Source: Hymenolepis diminuta
Lineage: Eukaryota; Platyhelminthes; Cestoda; Cyclophyllidea; Hymenolepididae
Assembly: GCA_900708905.1 (NCBI GenBank)
Contig: CAADRB010000004.1
Coordinates: forward strand, 2,731,685 to 2,795,684
Length of the DNA: 64,000 bases
Direction: 5' to 3'
Shown: positions 25,151-38,499 of the stretch, in pieces
Layout of the letters: each line of letters starts with the position of its first letter
Numbering within the stretch: the first letter of the stretch is position 1
Position numbers and translations under genes: made by a program
The notes under the pieces: model-generated
What the model saw: only the letters and a program-made list of their open reading frames with translations
The model's database searches: none
What the model was told of the DNA's origin: nothing

Positions 25151-25549
25151 TAAGATATTATTCATGATACTCTGATTTGCTGTCACTACAAAGATCAGTA
25201 TTTGACATTCATATTATTGAAAGAATTATACTACTTACGGTTTTATAATTCATTTTATCTTTTTTAGAAGATTACTATTTTAAGAGACAATTTGATTCAT
25301 TCTTTTGGCTAAATACCAATTTCGCAAAGTGGCATTTAATTGGGCCGGAAGGATCAGTTAGATTAATTTTAATTCTGAAACTGTTTCGTTAAACGGAAAA
25401 TTAAACAAAATATATCTTTTGAAGGAAGGATTTTACTGCAAACTGACTGCATACATTCTTTTTTAACCACTGTGGCAAATAAATATTCTTCTGTTAAATT
25501 TGCCGTTCATTAATAACCATGGTAATCCAAAAAGTTGTCAGATCGTCTA

Positions 25550-25870
25550 TCTTGGGGAAACATTTGAACACATAGGGAAGGAAGGACACGTCTGTTATAA
25601 GAAAAAGTAAATCCAGTAGGCCTGAGATTCAAAAACTCAGGATAACCACTTCATCCGAGTTCCAGAATTGAAAAATCAAAAGCTTTTTTTCAATTTACAG
25701 CTTGATGAGGTTTGTGTCATCTTATTGCTATTTAATAAAAACTCATTTGGATAAACGAGTTTACCGGTTGGCAGATTATCTTTGGGTTTGGAGTTATTGA
25801 TTTGTTAGTACCTTTTCATCTCACGTTCGTTTGTAGAGTCTGAGAGTGCTAAATGATTGAATATTAAGGA
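25550..25870 (+). repeat. R3 repeat copy
   Basis: It contains 'gagtttaccggttggcagat', 'atctttgggtttgg' and 'attgatttgttagtacctt', matching the order at 18840 and 49670. Confidence 0.6.
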
Positions 25871-26949
25871 TAAATTCTTCAATACTGTTTGTTTAACATC
25901 GGCTTTAGAAATCTAGCATTTAAAATCTGGACCTAATTTTTTTTCTAACAAACATTCTTATTCGATCACGCAATTCTACATAGTATTCCCATTGATTTCG
26001 TCTTGTTTGTTTGAATGAAGAGAATAGTGAACAATATAGTGGTGGTTTAACGGAACCATACACATTTATAAATTGTGAGGTCACAGGTTTGAGAACCATC
26101 AAGTGATTAGAGCAAATTATTGCACAGAGAATCGGATTTAGGTTTCCCTATTGGTGCAGCTTTAGAATTTGTATCCCCTTCAAAAGGTTGACATATACTA
26201 CTTATTCAACTAGTAGTAGTGCTAAAAGGAAGTATTAATATAAATCGAACCCTAAACTCGATTTAGATACCTCTTTTACCACCAACACACTTCCAATCTA
26301 CCTTATTTTAATATCCTGAGAGGTCGTTCCCACGGATTGAAGATAGTCTCTGCGACTGATATCGGGGATAATATCGAACAGCTTAACGCATCCACGGCCT
26401 GAAAAAAGTGGCCATATGGCCAACAATTTGTAGACGCTATCATTAATCATCGAGACGGCAAGTCACTCCCCACTTACCGTGAGTGGGCACCTTAAAGGCT
26501 AGAGCCAACAGCCCACCTGTAGGAGACACGCACATTAACTGATAAATTTAATTACTGTCTAGTTATGATGACCTAGTCCAGAACTCACATTGCCAAATCA
26601 CTGCACCATGAAAAAACCTTAGATATTGATTTTACCTTTGCCAGCTATTAGTTTTTTGAATAGTTTTTGAATAGGTGAAAAAGCCAAGAGTCCGGCAAGA
26701 AATGAAATAAGGGAGGAGGTCGAGTAGAAGTAGATGATGGTATCAGAAATCAAAAATTCCACTTTATTTGGATTCTCCACTTTTTGTAAGGAGAAATTTT
26801 TGAATACAAATCACCTTGATTGAGCACTACGTATCGAGCTCATCTAAATTAAAAATGTTGGCCATCTCAGCTCAACTATGTAAGGATCACATTAGCTGCT
26901 TAATATCATTTAAGATCATTTTGCTCTTTCAATCTTTTGAAGGGAAAAA

Positions 26950-27250
26950 TGAGTTGACATGACAAGACCGACCATAATTATTAAAAAAACCGTTCGATAA
27001 GCGCTGGATGTCGGGGGCATGGATGAGCTCAGAATCACGAAATTTGAATTTGAGAACGTGAACTATCCATCAGATAAATGTTGAACAACCCGAATCCAAA
27101 CATAATAAATGAAGTAAGACCCCTTGACGTTACTCTGAACATCTTTCCGATTTTCTCTCCCTGTCAATTCCAAGAGTTACTGTTAAACGATTTCAGTTGC
27201 CTTTCCAAAATGAAAGATTTTACAAAATATTACTATAATAACTCACGCAA
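26950..27250 (+). repeat. R2 repeat copy
   Basis: It contains 'gttcgataagcgctgg', 'cacgaaatttgaattt' and 'gaacgtgaactatccatcag', which align in order with the 11100, 46400 and 49230 copies. Confidence 0.55.
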
Positions 27251-27582
27251 TACTACTTGAATGTTCCCAAGTTTTATTTTTACTGTCGACCACCGGTGTC
27301 CTGACGACATTCATATCCGGAGCTCACAAGGGAATCCAGTCAAGGTTTTAATGGCTTTCGACCTTACTAGGTGATATGCAAGCGATGATTTGAGTCCCAT
27401 TACTAAGGGGAAAATAAAATCCCCCCAGGATAAACTGATGAGTCATCAAAACTCTGAGGCGAGCTGTGTGAATTGTGGGAGAAATTGATTATCAGTTAAG
27501 CTAAACTTCAAACCCTCTTTAACTAAGTTATAATCTGCCCTTGAAACATAACTTTTTAACTCCTAGGTCCATTTAGGAAAGT

Positions 27583-27783
27583 GTTTTCCAATATTCGTTA
27601 TGGATAGAGAACTAACATCATTGAACTCCCTAGTGAGATACTCGACTTCTGCCGCTCCCTTTAGTAGCTAGACTTAACTAGTGCAGTTAGCCGATCTGTT
27701 CACTGGATGTACGCCGATTGGCATCGAACTCGTGCTCTATAACTTATTAGACGACCACATTAACCGCTGTACCGCCGGAGCAT
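27583..27783 (-). repeat. tRNA-derived SINE with recognisable tRNA-like head (copy D)
   Basis: The clearest copy. From 27782 downward the minus strand starts 'gctccggcggtacagcggtt', an A-box-like start, and 45 bases later has 'gagttcgatgcc', which matches the B-box consensus GGTTCRANNCC well. This is the architecture of an internal RNA polymerase III promoter in a tRNA-derived SINE. The head continues to 'gtacatccagtga', then a body ending 'ttggaaaacact' near 27585. The acceptor stem does not pair and the anticodon arm is poor, so it is not a functional tRNA gene. Confidence 0.7.
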
Positions 27784-29527
27784 AACTGCAGGAGTTTAAT
27801 TTATTGCATAAATAGTTAATTATGCCCTCATTCTAAGTAACAAACTTTAATAAAAATATTTAAATTCGTAGTTAGAAAAGCGGATGGATAACCTAAATAT
27901 CATCTATTTTAGATTGATAGAAAGGAAGCTTTGTCTTCTTCGTTTCCCTACTATTTTCGGATTCTGTTGAAGTTTCTCATCACAAGTGAAAAGATCTTGC
28001 CTCAAAAATCTCCCAAAGTTAGATCACCTTTGTCAAGTTTTGAGGATAACATTCTGACGGGTTTAACATCAAGAAACATCAAGGCTAAATGAAGTCTTTG
28101 CAGTTCAGATGCTGTCATATTAAGAAAATAGACATCAATGACCCGCATGCCTATATTGCAACTTGAGTGTGTTTTCCGAAGATCTTAATTTAATGGGATT
28201 TTCTACATTAGGCTAGGTTGAAATCTTATTCTCATACATGTTTTTGTCCTTTGTTTGTTGTATTTTCGGACACCTTATTTTGTCCGCCAAGTCAGCCAAT
28301 TCCCACATAAGCTAGTTTTCCAGTTGTCATCGAATGGCAAATGAGACAAGCCGCGAGAATATCTTAAACGATCAGGAATTTTACGCACACACAGACATAT
28401 GAAGTTCACAAAACTCTCCGATGTGTACTAGGGAGAATATATCGTTCGATAATCACTGGTCCATAAAGGCCTTCTTCCCGCCCTAGTGACGTTCATCTCT
28501 TAACAACCACCTACCCATTTTGGTGATTAATGATTCCTCCAAGCTCTCTGTGTACTCCCATTTGCGAACAAAGTGAATTGGTGTTTTACCTTCCGCACGA
28601 GAAGGTGGGATTGTGGAATTTTGCTGACGCATTTTTTTAGTCAACACCATCTGGAGCAAAGTGGAGTGGGGAACATCTGGAGAAAATCTGGTCGTATCCA
28701 GGACAGCGTATATTTATTATTAAAATCATTGAGCCATTAGAGTCACCTTTTCTGCTCCCTCTATCCCTTTTTAAACAGCCTTGAAATATTGTGCTGACGA
28801 TGGTGGAGTATCTAAACAGTGGGACTGGAAGACGACAGGATAATTCAAATATAGGTTGAACGAAGAGATAAGATAAATATAGCTGGGCCTTCCATTATCG
28901 AAATTCTAAGTGCATCCTAATGGGGAGTTCTTTTGCATCACTGCCTGTCAGCTTTAAGTTCAGACGCCAGGATCTAACTCTTAAATGCCCTAATGATAGG
29001 TCTTGACTTTGACTACATCATCTCGTTATTTAGAAATGACTATTAATTGCAACTAACACTCTTGGCTGTAGGATGATATAAATAAATCCAAGTGACGTAA
29101 CCATTCGTTCAAATAAATCAATTGGCTCTAAATATCGCGGCATAATTTCTCTCAGAAACCTAGAAAACTGAGATTTGGAATATTCGGATTTCGCTAATTA
29201 AATTATCTCCTTTATGGGAAAGCGGAAAACTCGACGATTCCTGAATTTAAATGAGATGAGATCCTTGGCCTCCCAACTTCGTTAACTACTCCTATTGGAA
29301 CACTCTCTCCTTTTAAACCCTTATGGATATATTAGCTTCATTGCTTTTTCAGATGGAATCCTTTGATTAAAACTTGTAAAGTATTTTCCACTGCTAAACA
29401 TAATGATTATAGTGCTATCGCCAGACATGTGTCTCTTCTGATGGTTATTTGATGTCCTAGCAAATATCTATTAGTTTCAGATCTGAACTGGATTTCTTAA
29501 ATTAAGTAAACACCAATTTACACAAAA

Positions 29528-29722
29528 TTGATCGGAGACAGTGGTTTATGTGACCGTCTGCAAAATCAGAGGTCACGGTTCCGATCCCCATCAAATGTAC
29601 GGAATGGCCACCCGCACTCGTTTAAGACTCACTAATAAAAATGATGGCAGAATTCGAGTTCTTCAACATGGAGAGTGTCGATGGTATTGGCTGTCTATCC
29701 TAGATGAGTGTTGCAATAAGCT
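29528..29722 (+). repeat. tRNA-derived SINE, near full length (copy E)
   Basis: It has head 'gtctgcaaaatcagaggtca' with B box 'cggttccgatcccc', the body motif 'atggcagaattcgagttctt' and the end 'ctagatgagtgttgca'. The order matches copies C and L on the opposite strand. Confidence 0.7.
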
Positions 29723-31039
29723 TTCTTAAATTGATCGTGCCAAAATGAAGGCCAAAACAGTTCTTATAGAAAAAAATGAGACGGCCCGTGAAGTAGATCT
29801 TCATTACATTGATTCCTTCTTAGCTCTTATAATTTTTATATTTGTGATATTAAATCTATTATTTATACAAAGGATATTAAGAGAAGATTACAAGATAATG
29901 ACCAAATTTTTCCTTTTGAATGACCAATCTGTAAATTTCACTTTGATTAAATAATTGTGAAAATACTTGGAAATACGATCTTGCTAATATCATATCAAAG
30001 ATACCAATTGAACAATGGGAAGATGGCTTTCAATTTAATATTTACAGATGGGAGAGGAAAGGAGGTTTTAAATAATGAAACCAAGAGTTTTACATAGACC
30101 CAGATGTGATCATGCCCTCTTCATTCACTGAGATTTTTTAGCCCATTCAAAGTAAGTGGATGAAAATTTTTGAATTTCAAGAGCGTAAGTATACATTCAT
30201 AACCAATTTCTTAAGTCTGTATTTTACGTACAGTTCAATAGTTGGAGAAAAAATGCTTAGAACGGAAATAAACAAGTTTTCCAGATTGGGGACCACTCTC
30301 AACGTTAAAATTATCGAGTTAGAAGGACTTTACTTCTAATGGCTAAGGTACCAGGTTGATAATATGAACTTATATCTAAACCTTTAATCTTAATAATAAA
30401 TCCGTTTCCAAGTTATCTCGCTGTTCACAGTCGCTGCTATTTAATATTTTAAATCATTGCCAAGGTTATGTTATTCTTTACCAGTGTATTATTACCAAAT
30501 TAAATACCCATTATTAATGGACAGTTTCAGTGTAGTAGTGTAATGATATTGCTACGTCGGTCGGAATTATGAAGCATCCATACTTCTGTTGCTATGTGCC
30601 GGTGGTGTGGCCGTCTCTATGGCGCCTGTTCGATTTATCAAATGTGCCGTAATTTTGGTCAACGAGGCCAGTTAAGGCTGGTCAACGAAGAGGTCGACGA
30701 GGGTCAATATCATAACATGTCTGTACGGAGATACTAGTCTCATTCCCAAAGAAAATCCACGTAAATAATATTAGTTTAAGAATCTGTTGTCGCCTATCAA
30801 TATGCGTCAACAACAGGTATTAGGTGATCCCTAGCCCCTCCAGAAACAAATCCTCACCATACGAATAATGGAAATGAATGAAAGCATTCGGCGAATACAT
30901 ATGTTTGTATTCATTCAATACATTGAAGTGGCTTTGAGGCCAACTCCATACTCTCTACCTTCGCAATGTGTCGGACGGATTAAAAACACTCTTTACCATA
31001 GCAGAATACAATGAAAATATATATCTGCATATAGTATGG

Positions 31040-31110
31040 ATGGCGCGACGGTTGTCGCGCTCATCTGTGAAGTCAGAATTCGATGTTCACTCTCAATGAA
31101 CGGAAAAGCC
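31040..31110 (+). repeat. tRNA-derived SINE, short head (copy F)
   Basis: It has 'gatggcgcgacggttgtcgc' followed by 'gctcatctgtgaagtcaga' and a decayed B box. Only the head is recognisable. Confidence 0.45.
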
Positions 31111-31989
31111 AATTGTTCTCTTAAGTCAGGCAAATGAAACGGTAGCAGCATTTTCACCAGAAAGGCTTCCAAAATCAGAGTTGGGAAATGCTTTCTAAAT
31201 GGCTTTGGGATTTATTTAATGAATTTTAACTTTGCTTTCACCTAACTGCTTCTATTTTCTTTCACTGCACGTATAGATAAATTTACAATATTTACATTTC
31301 AGAGTGTCTCTTGCTCAACAAGACCCGATTTCATGGACATTCTCGTCAGCAGGTCTTAGATTAATTTGGCTGCTGTAAAAAAACTTAGAGACTAAAAAAT
31401 TTTTTTAGAATACGAATTAAAATTGTATTAACTGAGCATCCTTCATGTGGTAATTTAGAATCCTATTACTTCACTACCTATCAGGAAATTCAAACACATT
31501 TAGTTGAATTCTTCCACATTTTCTTACCCTTTTAATCTCTTAGTTAAAGTCCCTTTAATCAAAATTCTCCCCATTTGTTAATTGATATCAAGCAATTTAT
31601 TTGGTTATGTATTTTGTTATTTATGTACTAAGTGTGCGGTGACGGATTTCAAACTCAAATCATATTACCATATGCACGATAATCGAAAAGAGACCCCTTT
31701 TAAAAATTCTCAAACGTTTATGTGTTTGAGTGCGTGCAATGAAGTTAAGAAAGCAGTCATTGTGTTACAAAGATGACAATGGTTCATTAAGTACGAACAT
31801 GTTCAGATTGTTCCAAACGCAAGGTCACAGGATCTGTAATGAAGTCTCGAGCAGTTAAAGGAACTCCAGGCGAATGCTTAGCTTAAAGTCCATTTTGAGT
31901 TATTTATAGTGAGCTCTATAATGTGGCAATCATGTAGCCAGTGCCGTCCTGCTAACTAAGCTATTAGAAGAAAAATCACACTGACAGCT

Positions 31990-32275
31990 GTGTTATTCTA
32001 AGGATGGGAGTGGCGCCACCACTCAATCATTCAAAATTTGCCATTTTAGGTGTACGCTTCCTTCCACAATCGGACGAACTGAAATTGGATAAGATTAAGA
32101 AAATGTAAATGAGCGCATTTGCTGTTGAAAACCGACTTTTCTACCATTTCACCACTTGGGTAGGAAGCTCTAGCCAAACACTCTGAAATCTCAAAGATTG
32201 AAGGTTCTAAAGACGAAGGGACCCTAATCGCCCTCCATGTAAATCCTCTATTTCACTTTTCTTCCCATCTCAGTA
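31990..32275 (+). repeat. R4 repeat copy
   Basis: It contains 'gagtggcgccaccactcaat', 'aatcggacgaactgaaattg' and 'gattaagaaaatgtaaatga', matching the tandem copies near 57480-57930 and the copies at 20095 and 43170. Confidence 0.65.
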
Positions 32276-32697
32276 AGGCTCATTTTAGAGTCTATGTACT
32301 TCTTGACCAAATCGTACCTTTGATAGGAACTTTTGTACGAATTGAATAAATTAATTGGATGAGTATTTAAGTAAATTCGCGCCTTAAATGGAATCTATAA
32401 TCTTTCTTTACAGATTAATAAGTAAATTGTTCGATTTTGAAATTAGAAACTTATTTCTCCATTACCCTGACCTTCATTAATTAATTTTAACAAGTCTACA
32501 ATCCCACTTCCATATATTCTCGAATTGTAATGATAAGCCTTTCGGGTCAAATGGTAGGTCAACTTAAGGTCGTCAAAGTTAACTTGATAAAAGCGGGTGC
32601 GAACATCTGACCCTAATTGGGGACATGTCAGACGGGCCCTGGAGAAGCGTCTAAAAGCGAGGTCTCATTCGTCTACTTTTCTTCCTATCCCTACCCA

Positions 32698-32931
32698 ATG
32701 GCAAATTTCAAGGACGTATTTCTTTCAGCAGTAGATAAAGCGTGTTTATTACATTTGAATACTTGGTTGGTTCAGCATTGGGTTTATCAGGAAAGGGAGT
32801 ATGGTTGTGTCAGATGGTTTGGACCAATTTATGGGCTGGACAAACTCACCTGGATGTCGTTCTTTGCAGAAAAGTTCTACGAGACAATCTCAGTTTCGCG
32901 AATAGAAGCAAATGAGAAAACATATGAGTAA
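32698..32931 (+). CDS. Possible small ORF, 77 residues, unknown
   Basis: An open frame from ATG at 32698 to TAA at 32929-32931. The peptide starts MANFKDVFLSAVDK, is rich in tryptophan and aromatic residues (LNTWLVQHWVYQ, CVRWFGPIYG, KLTWMSFFAEKFY) and is of higher complexity than other frames in this AT-rich stretch. No domain, signal peptide or splice context is recognised. It may be a fragment of a decayed gene or transposon, or chance. Confidence 0.2.
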   Translation: MANFKDVFLSAVDKACLLHLNTWLVQHWVYQEREYGCVRWFGPIYGLDKLTWMSFFAEKFYETISVSRIEANEKTYE

Positions 32932-34019
32932 TGGCGATTCCAAACATCTCCTTTGGCAAAAAGCTTTTATTATTAAAACCAAGATAATTGTAAACTGAAA
33001 GCATTTAACTTCAGTCTTTAAATTGAAAGATATTAGTAATTAACAAAGAGGTCTGAAGGGAACAGTATTTAATGCAAATGGTTAATACGCTTATCATCTG
33101 TCAGGCAAATACCTCAAGAGTATGGTCCTCTTATGATTTCAATATACTACTAAATTGGATGTTAGTAGTAATCAGAACGAGCTAAACGCTCACTTTTTTG
33201 GCCTAATTATTGAAATTTGAGTTCCATCAACTGGAAGATAGAGTGGAAGATCCATTATTAATGGTCATCCTATTATTGACTAGAATTTAATTTTACAACA
33301 AAATGTAATATTTCTATATTTGATTTAATCTGTGTCCATTACAAAACTTAAAATGAATGAAAAGTCATCTGAAGTCATCTTGTCTTCTAAACGGACGCCA
33401 TTTAAGCTATGGTCGACAAATGGCCATACAATGCTTGAATAATGTCCTGTGTTATTGATTTAAGAATTCACTTTCATAATTCGTATAAAGTCATAGCTAA
33501 GATTGATTCTTCTAAAGAATTCACCGATTTTCGAAAAGAATATAACCATCTCAATAAGACTATTAATGCCGTAGCGATTACATTTCATCGTTGCAAAGTT
33601 AGAGAATCGATCAACATCCAACACTAGTAGTTAAACATGTTTAAGAGTAAAAAGATGAACAGGGAATTCTCATTGTATTCTTGATACCTAAATTCACCAC
33701 ACCAGTGGCAATATTAATGGATATACAACCTGTTTTGTCTGTGGAGTAACTTCAAATTTCGCAACTATTAATTATACTAAACTGGCAATCAGTGTTTTCG
33801 CTGGCGTCATTAGGGAAGGGAAAGTATCTCGAAGTCTGTCACTTTTTCTGTTAACCAGATTTAACCATTGGCCACTCTGTTGACCTATGACTTCGCATAG
33901 ATCGTGTATGCATTGAGTGGACTAGAGTAAATTAATTCCATTTTATTCATACACCCCTGTATTTTGCTCCATTTTAATTAAATAGATAAAGAGAGAAGGC
34001 TCAAGCTACAAATATAAGC

Positions 34020-34400
34020 AGTAAGTTTGCCTCATTTAAGTCTTGAACGTGAAAAATTACACCAGGTGGTCCGATTTCGTCGCAGGCAATTTTATAGCCC
34101 GCCTGTGAAATGCTCGTTTTACCAAACACACATACGGTCCAGAGGTCATGTGAATCCTCGCATACATACCACCACTACCACACCATGTGATGACCTGACC
34201 CGAACTTCCTGGCCCAGTCGTGTTCGTGTGCAAGTAGACCAAAGCAGCGCTCACACAAATGGCCATTAAGCACCATCTGTGGTGTGTGATCATCCGCGTA
34301 CGAACACTCGCTAGTACACCATCTGTGATTTGCATATATCGAACCCACAAGCGGCCATTTACCATTCTCTGCTCTCTCTCATCCACTCTTGCAACTAATA
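34020..34400. other. G+C-richer island with octamer-like motifs
   Basis: Clearly richer in G+C than its surroundings. It contains 'caccatctgtg' twice (near 34270 and 34318) and 'atttgcat'/'atgcaaat' octamer motifs on both strands near 34330 and 34390. Long frames are open on both strands (34027-34269 plus, 34057-34386 minus), which is what a G+C-rich non-coding island would give by chance. A regulatory element is possible. Confidence 0.35.
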
Positions 34401-36199
34401 TGCAAATATAAAGAGCATTTTCCTTGTTTTGGAGTTTTTAATCAAGAATTGGGACAGAGTGCAAAATAACAGAAGGTGGGTAGGTCGCGGGTAGTCACTT
34501 CTGTGAGTTATGCTTAGGTCGCTTCGTCCTTCGTCCCAAGATGGAGAAAATTCCGCCTCTTTTACTAATGAATATCATAATTGTTTTACATTTTAATTGG
34601 ATCATTTTGGCTTTTTTAACTTGCACACAAGATTGTTTGTTTCTAAAGGGATTACACAGCTGCAAGAAGGTATAAGTGATTCAACGTTGCATAACCAATC
34701 ATTCAGTTACTTCAGCTGACCGACAACCTCTGGGTATCGCGAATAGGAACTCGTTCAGAAGTCGAGGGATCAAAAAAGGGAAATTAAGCTTTGGAAGATT
34801 TGAATCAGAACGATTAAATATGGCATTTGACAGAAAATGAAAAATGACATCTAAAAAATTTAACAGTTTTCGCCAATTTCTCCCGTTAATAGTAGGTACA
34901 ATAATATATATTTCCCTCTATTACGACGTGTTCTAAATTTCGATCAAAGGGGAATTTTGAATCTTCTTCATACCAATCAAAATATGCAGTTTTGCAAAAA
35001 TCGAATAAATCTTATCGGCTATAAACTTTACCAATCTTACAACATCGATTCGATCTTACTTATTCGAATCGAACAAAATTGTCATTTTGCAATCAAACTT
35101 ATCAACTTCTATGTTAATTCTTTTACATTTCTGTGTCCTCTTATTATTAACATACTCTTCTCTACTTGCAACAAACTAGTGACTTCAACTTCACCCTAAA
35201 AGTGATCATTCACACCGCAGTGGAAAACAAGACTTTGTGAGTGCGTGTGAATTTGAGAGAGCTGTCAAAGTTGAAGCTGATTTAGCTTTCTCTACAGAGA
35301 GGCCTCTAACGAACTAGATAATCGACACACCATCATAACCGGCATTCTTTCTTTTTTAGAATTCAACGTAGGCTGCATTTTGCATCTATCCATTTTCCAT
35401 GAAATTGACTAATTAGAGTAACGTTGTGCTTACTGTGAAGTTTGAAAAATCAAAAACATCTCCTGTATCAGTAAAAATTATCGTGAAAAAGTGATATATT
35501 TGATAATATTTATAGATGAATTGACCATTTACAGGCTTGGGAATTATAACTCTTCTATTCTGTTTACGCTTCGTTAGTAGGGCAACGGTAGCCACTAATT
35601 GAACTTGGGAACAGTGATTAAATAATTCGACGAGATTATAGCATCGTGTTAGGGAATCGAAATTGAAACAATGTATATTAATAACGCACTTGGTATTTTA
35701 TTATTTGCCAGTGCTTTTTTCACATAACCGAGTTAATCCATTATTAAGCATTTAGTTTAATTAATTACGTCTAATTTTTGAATGATTTCCAATTGATTTC
35801 AGAGCCATTTGCATGGAGGTCAGTTATGCAGGGTTTAATCATTACGCTTCGTCTCTCCTCCCTTCCCTCCCTCCCCCACCTTCAATTCACTAGCTTAAAA
35901 ATCCAGTAGAAAATTAATGACCTTATATTTGACACCCCCTTAAGAAGTCCATACCTAATATCGTCATGCACGACCTTTTCGTCCCTTCGGGGTAAGGGGG
36001 AGAGGGAGAAAGAAAACGTCAATTATTCAGGTCAGATGCCTAGTGGGGATTTAACGAGTGACGAGTGAGTAAACAACCCCTATATTTGGGCTTTCTAGAT
36101 TAGCAACTATGGTCTGGAATTATCTGTTTGAATAGAATATTAAGAACAATCCGTAATGTTTAAAATGCCGTTGCCAATGTCATCGTTCTCCTCATGTCT

Positions 36200-36530
36200 G
36201 TAATTAAATGCAAATGAATAAGTGGAATGACCAATGGTTCAATTAGTCCAACTAGCCAATAAGCTTTAAAAATCGTGGACATAAAGTCATTCAGAAATCC
36301 AGGGAGCGAGTTTTGAAGCATCACGGATAATGCCAAGAAAATGAGAAAGTTGACAACTCCATGTTTTTAGAATTCAGATAAGATCCTTAACATTATGACT
36401 TCTTTATATACTTCTGTTCGATCCTATGCTTCATCCCTTGTCAAACTACATTATTTTTTGTCTGTTTGGATGCTTTCTCATTATTAAAAGTTGCAAATGT
36501 TTACTTGTTTTTCCACAATAGCACAAAACA
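36200..36530 (+). repeat. R2 repeat copy
   Basis: It contains 'caatggttcaattagtccaa', 'agccaataagct', 'gttgacaactcc' and 'tgttcgatcctatgcttcat', aligning in order with 61550-61900. Confidence 0.65.
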
Positions 36531-38300
36531 ATAATACTTAACGAAGTCCCTAGTTGGGAAAATGTTACCTTAGTACAAATTGATGTGAGTTGCTTATGGT
36601 GGTATGCATTTAACTAGACGAATGTTCATTGAGGAAAGGACGGCTATGACCACCGTCTTCATATGAGAACAAGTCAATAAGTGGGACAGTGTCTAAAAAT
36701 GAGATCACAGGGATTTAATGACTAACTTTCTCCCTTATTTCACACTGTAGATTCTAAAACTAATTACTGCGAGCCACCTTAAGAACATTGCACTTAAAGA
36801 GAGTTGCCAGAGGTCATGGACTTCTAACTGTCAATTAACTGTTTGGAAAGATAACGTTAGTCATAATCACTTTGATGACCGTAGAAAAATTTCAGTTTTG
36901 ATAATTGATACAATTGAGTTCATTTGACCTTTTGCTGACTATCGGACTTCCTGTCTAATAACTATTTTGGGAGCATGAGCTCAAATCATCCACATAATAT
37001 TCCATGAGCGAGATGAGTTATAAGATCTCGGTATATCTATTACTTCTGATGACCGGAAAATAGCCAGTTAATAGGATCTCAGGAGTCAATATTTTTCCAA
37101 CTAACCGTTTTAAGGATGGCCTTAAGTTAGAAAAACAATGGTGCTAATTGCATTAAAAGACAAGGCAATATATTTGATTGTAAAACAAGGAGAACAAATT
37201 CAAAACCAGAATATGCACATGGTTGTAGATGAAATACTGCGGCTGCTAAGCAGATGTTCGGCGAGAAACCTGAATAATGAACCCAACAAACAATTCACTT
37301 CCTTGCATTATCGAAAGTTAGTCACAGCTGAAAAGTGTGCGTGGAAAATAAATTATGTGTGGATCCTCCACTCATTGTAACTGAAAATGAGATGAGAAGA
37401 CACTGGTGGATCGATTAAAAGGAACGTCTTTGTCCAGTGGATTGGTACCATGAAAATTATGCAAAGGGGGATGGCTGAGAAATTACCCTTTTCTTATATG
37501 AACAAAACAATGATGAGACAAAGTCTAGTCATAACTTACATCGAAACAGCATTTGACATAATGATCTTGTAGCTCAGTGAAGTGGGAATCTCTTTGAGTC
37601 TTTGACTCTTACTTCCATCGCGCTTGGTCCCTCTCAAAGCTGAACTACTTCCCCTTTCTATTCTTTCTTAAAAAGCAGTTTTTTTTCTGATTTGATAAAA
37701 TGAAAAACTGAAATCCTCCCGCAACCTGTTTAATATTAAATACGCAATTGTTTTTTAATGTTTTGTTAATCGAAACAAATTGTTAGCTATAAGGTGAGGG
37801 AAGATTTCGCAGAGATTATGGAATGCACATTATTAATCTTGAAAGTAGAAGAAGGGTTAGCTTAGTGTTGTTTTTCTGCCCTTCCGAAAGGTCATTTTCC
37901 CTAGTGGTCTATCAAGTTTATTCGCAAACTGAGGAAGTCGTAAAGCCTATATCAAATGTCTTCCGATTTCTAGGGCAGTGAGACAAATTTGGCATTAATC
38001 GACAAACGTAACAAGGAATTCTATCTTAAGAGATTGTTGACTTGAATTAGGAGTTGGTCGGTAAGTAAACTAGCCAATTTTGGACTTTGAAACCCCGGTT
38101 TCTCATACATCTTAAAAGTCAACTTAACGCCTATTAAAAGACTGCATTATCAGTCTAACATTATGAAAAAATCAAAAGAACCTCATTCTTGTCAATAGCC
38201 ATCCGAAAGTGCCCTAAAGTGATTAATTAGATCGTTGAGTGCTCACATCGATTTCTTGGTGCGATGAGAGCATCTAGTCTTCAATGAGTGCTTTCTTCCC

Positions 38301-38333
38301 ATCGATTTTTTTCGCCTCGTGAAAAAAATCGAT
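38301..38333. other. Perfect 13-bp hairpin with 7-base loop
   Basis: The arms ATCGATTTTTTTC (38301-38313) and GAAAAAAATCGAT (38321-38333) are exact reverse complements around the loop GCCTCGT. No coding frame or repeat family explains it. Confidence 0.8.
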
Positions 38334-38499
38334 AGGTAATTAAGAGTTTGGCAAGAGTACTCATACTATGCAATGCACATAGTTATCCACCTAATAGAGC
38401 TAAATTATGCATACTATTGCGGAATAATGCAAGGTTTTTCGACCAAGATTAAAGGCTATTGAGGGAACAATTGGGCATAGGCGTTTTGGCTCAGTATTT

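Noticed and set aside
27430..27465. Hammerhead ribozyme core (CTGATGAG at 27434)
   Set aside because: A short stem can follow, but the obligatory GAAA after stem II is absent and stems I and III were not found.
27710..27783. A tRNA gene on the minus strand
   Set aside because: A-box- and B-box-like parts are present, but the acceptor stem does not pair, the anticodon arm is poor, and the sequence runs on into a repeated body, so it is a SINE head.
34057..34386. 109-codon open frame on the minus strand
   Set aside because: An overlapping frame is open on the plus strand as well, the peptide shows no domain, and elevated G+C explains the absence of stops.
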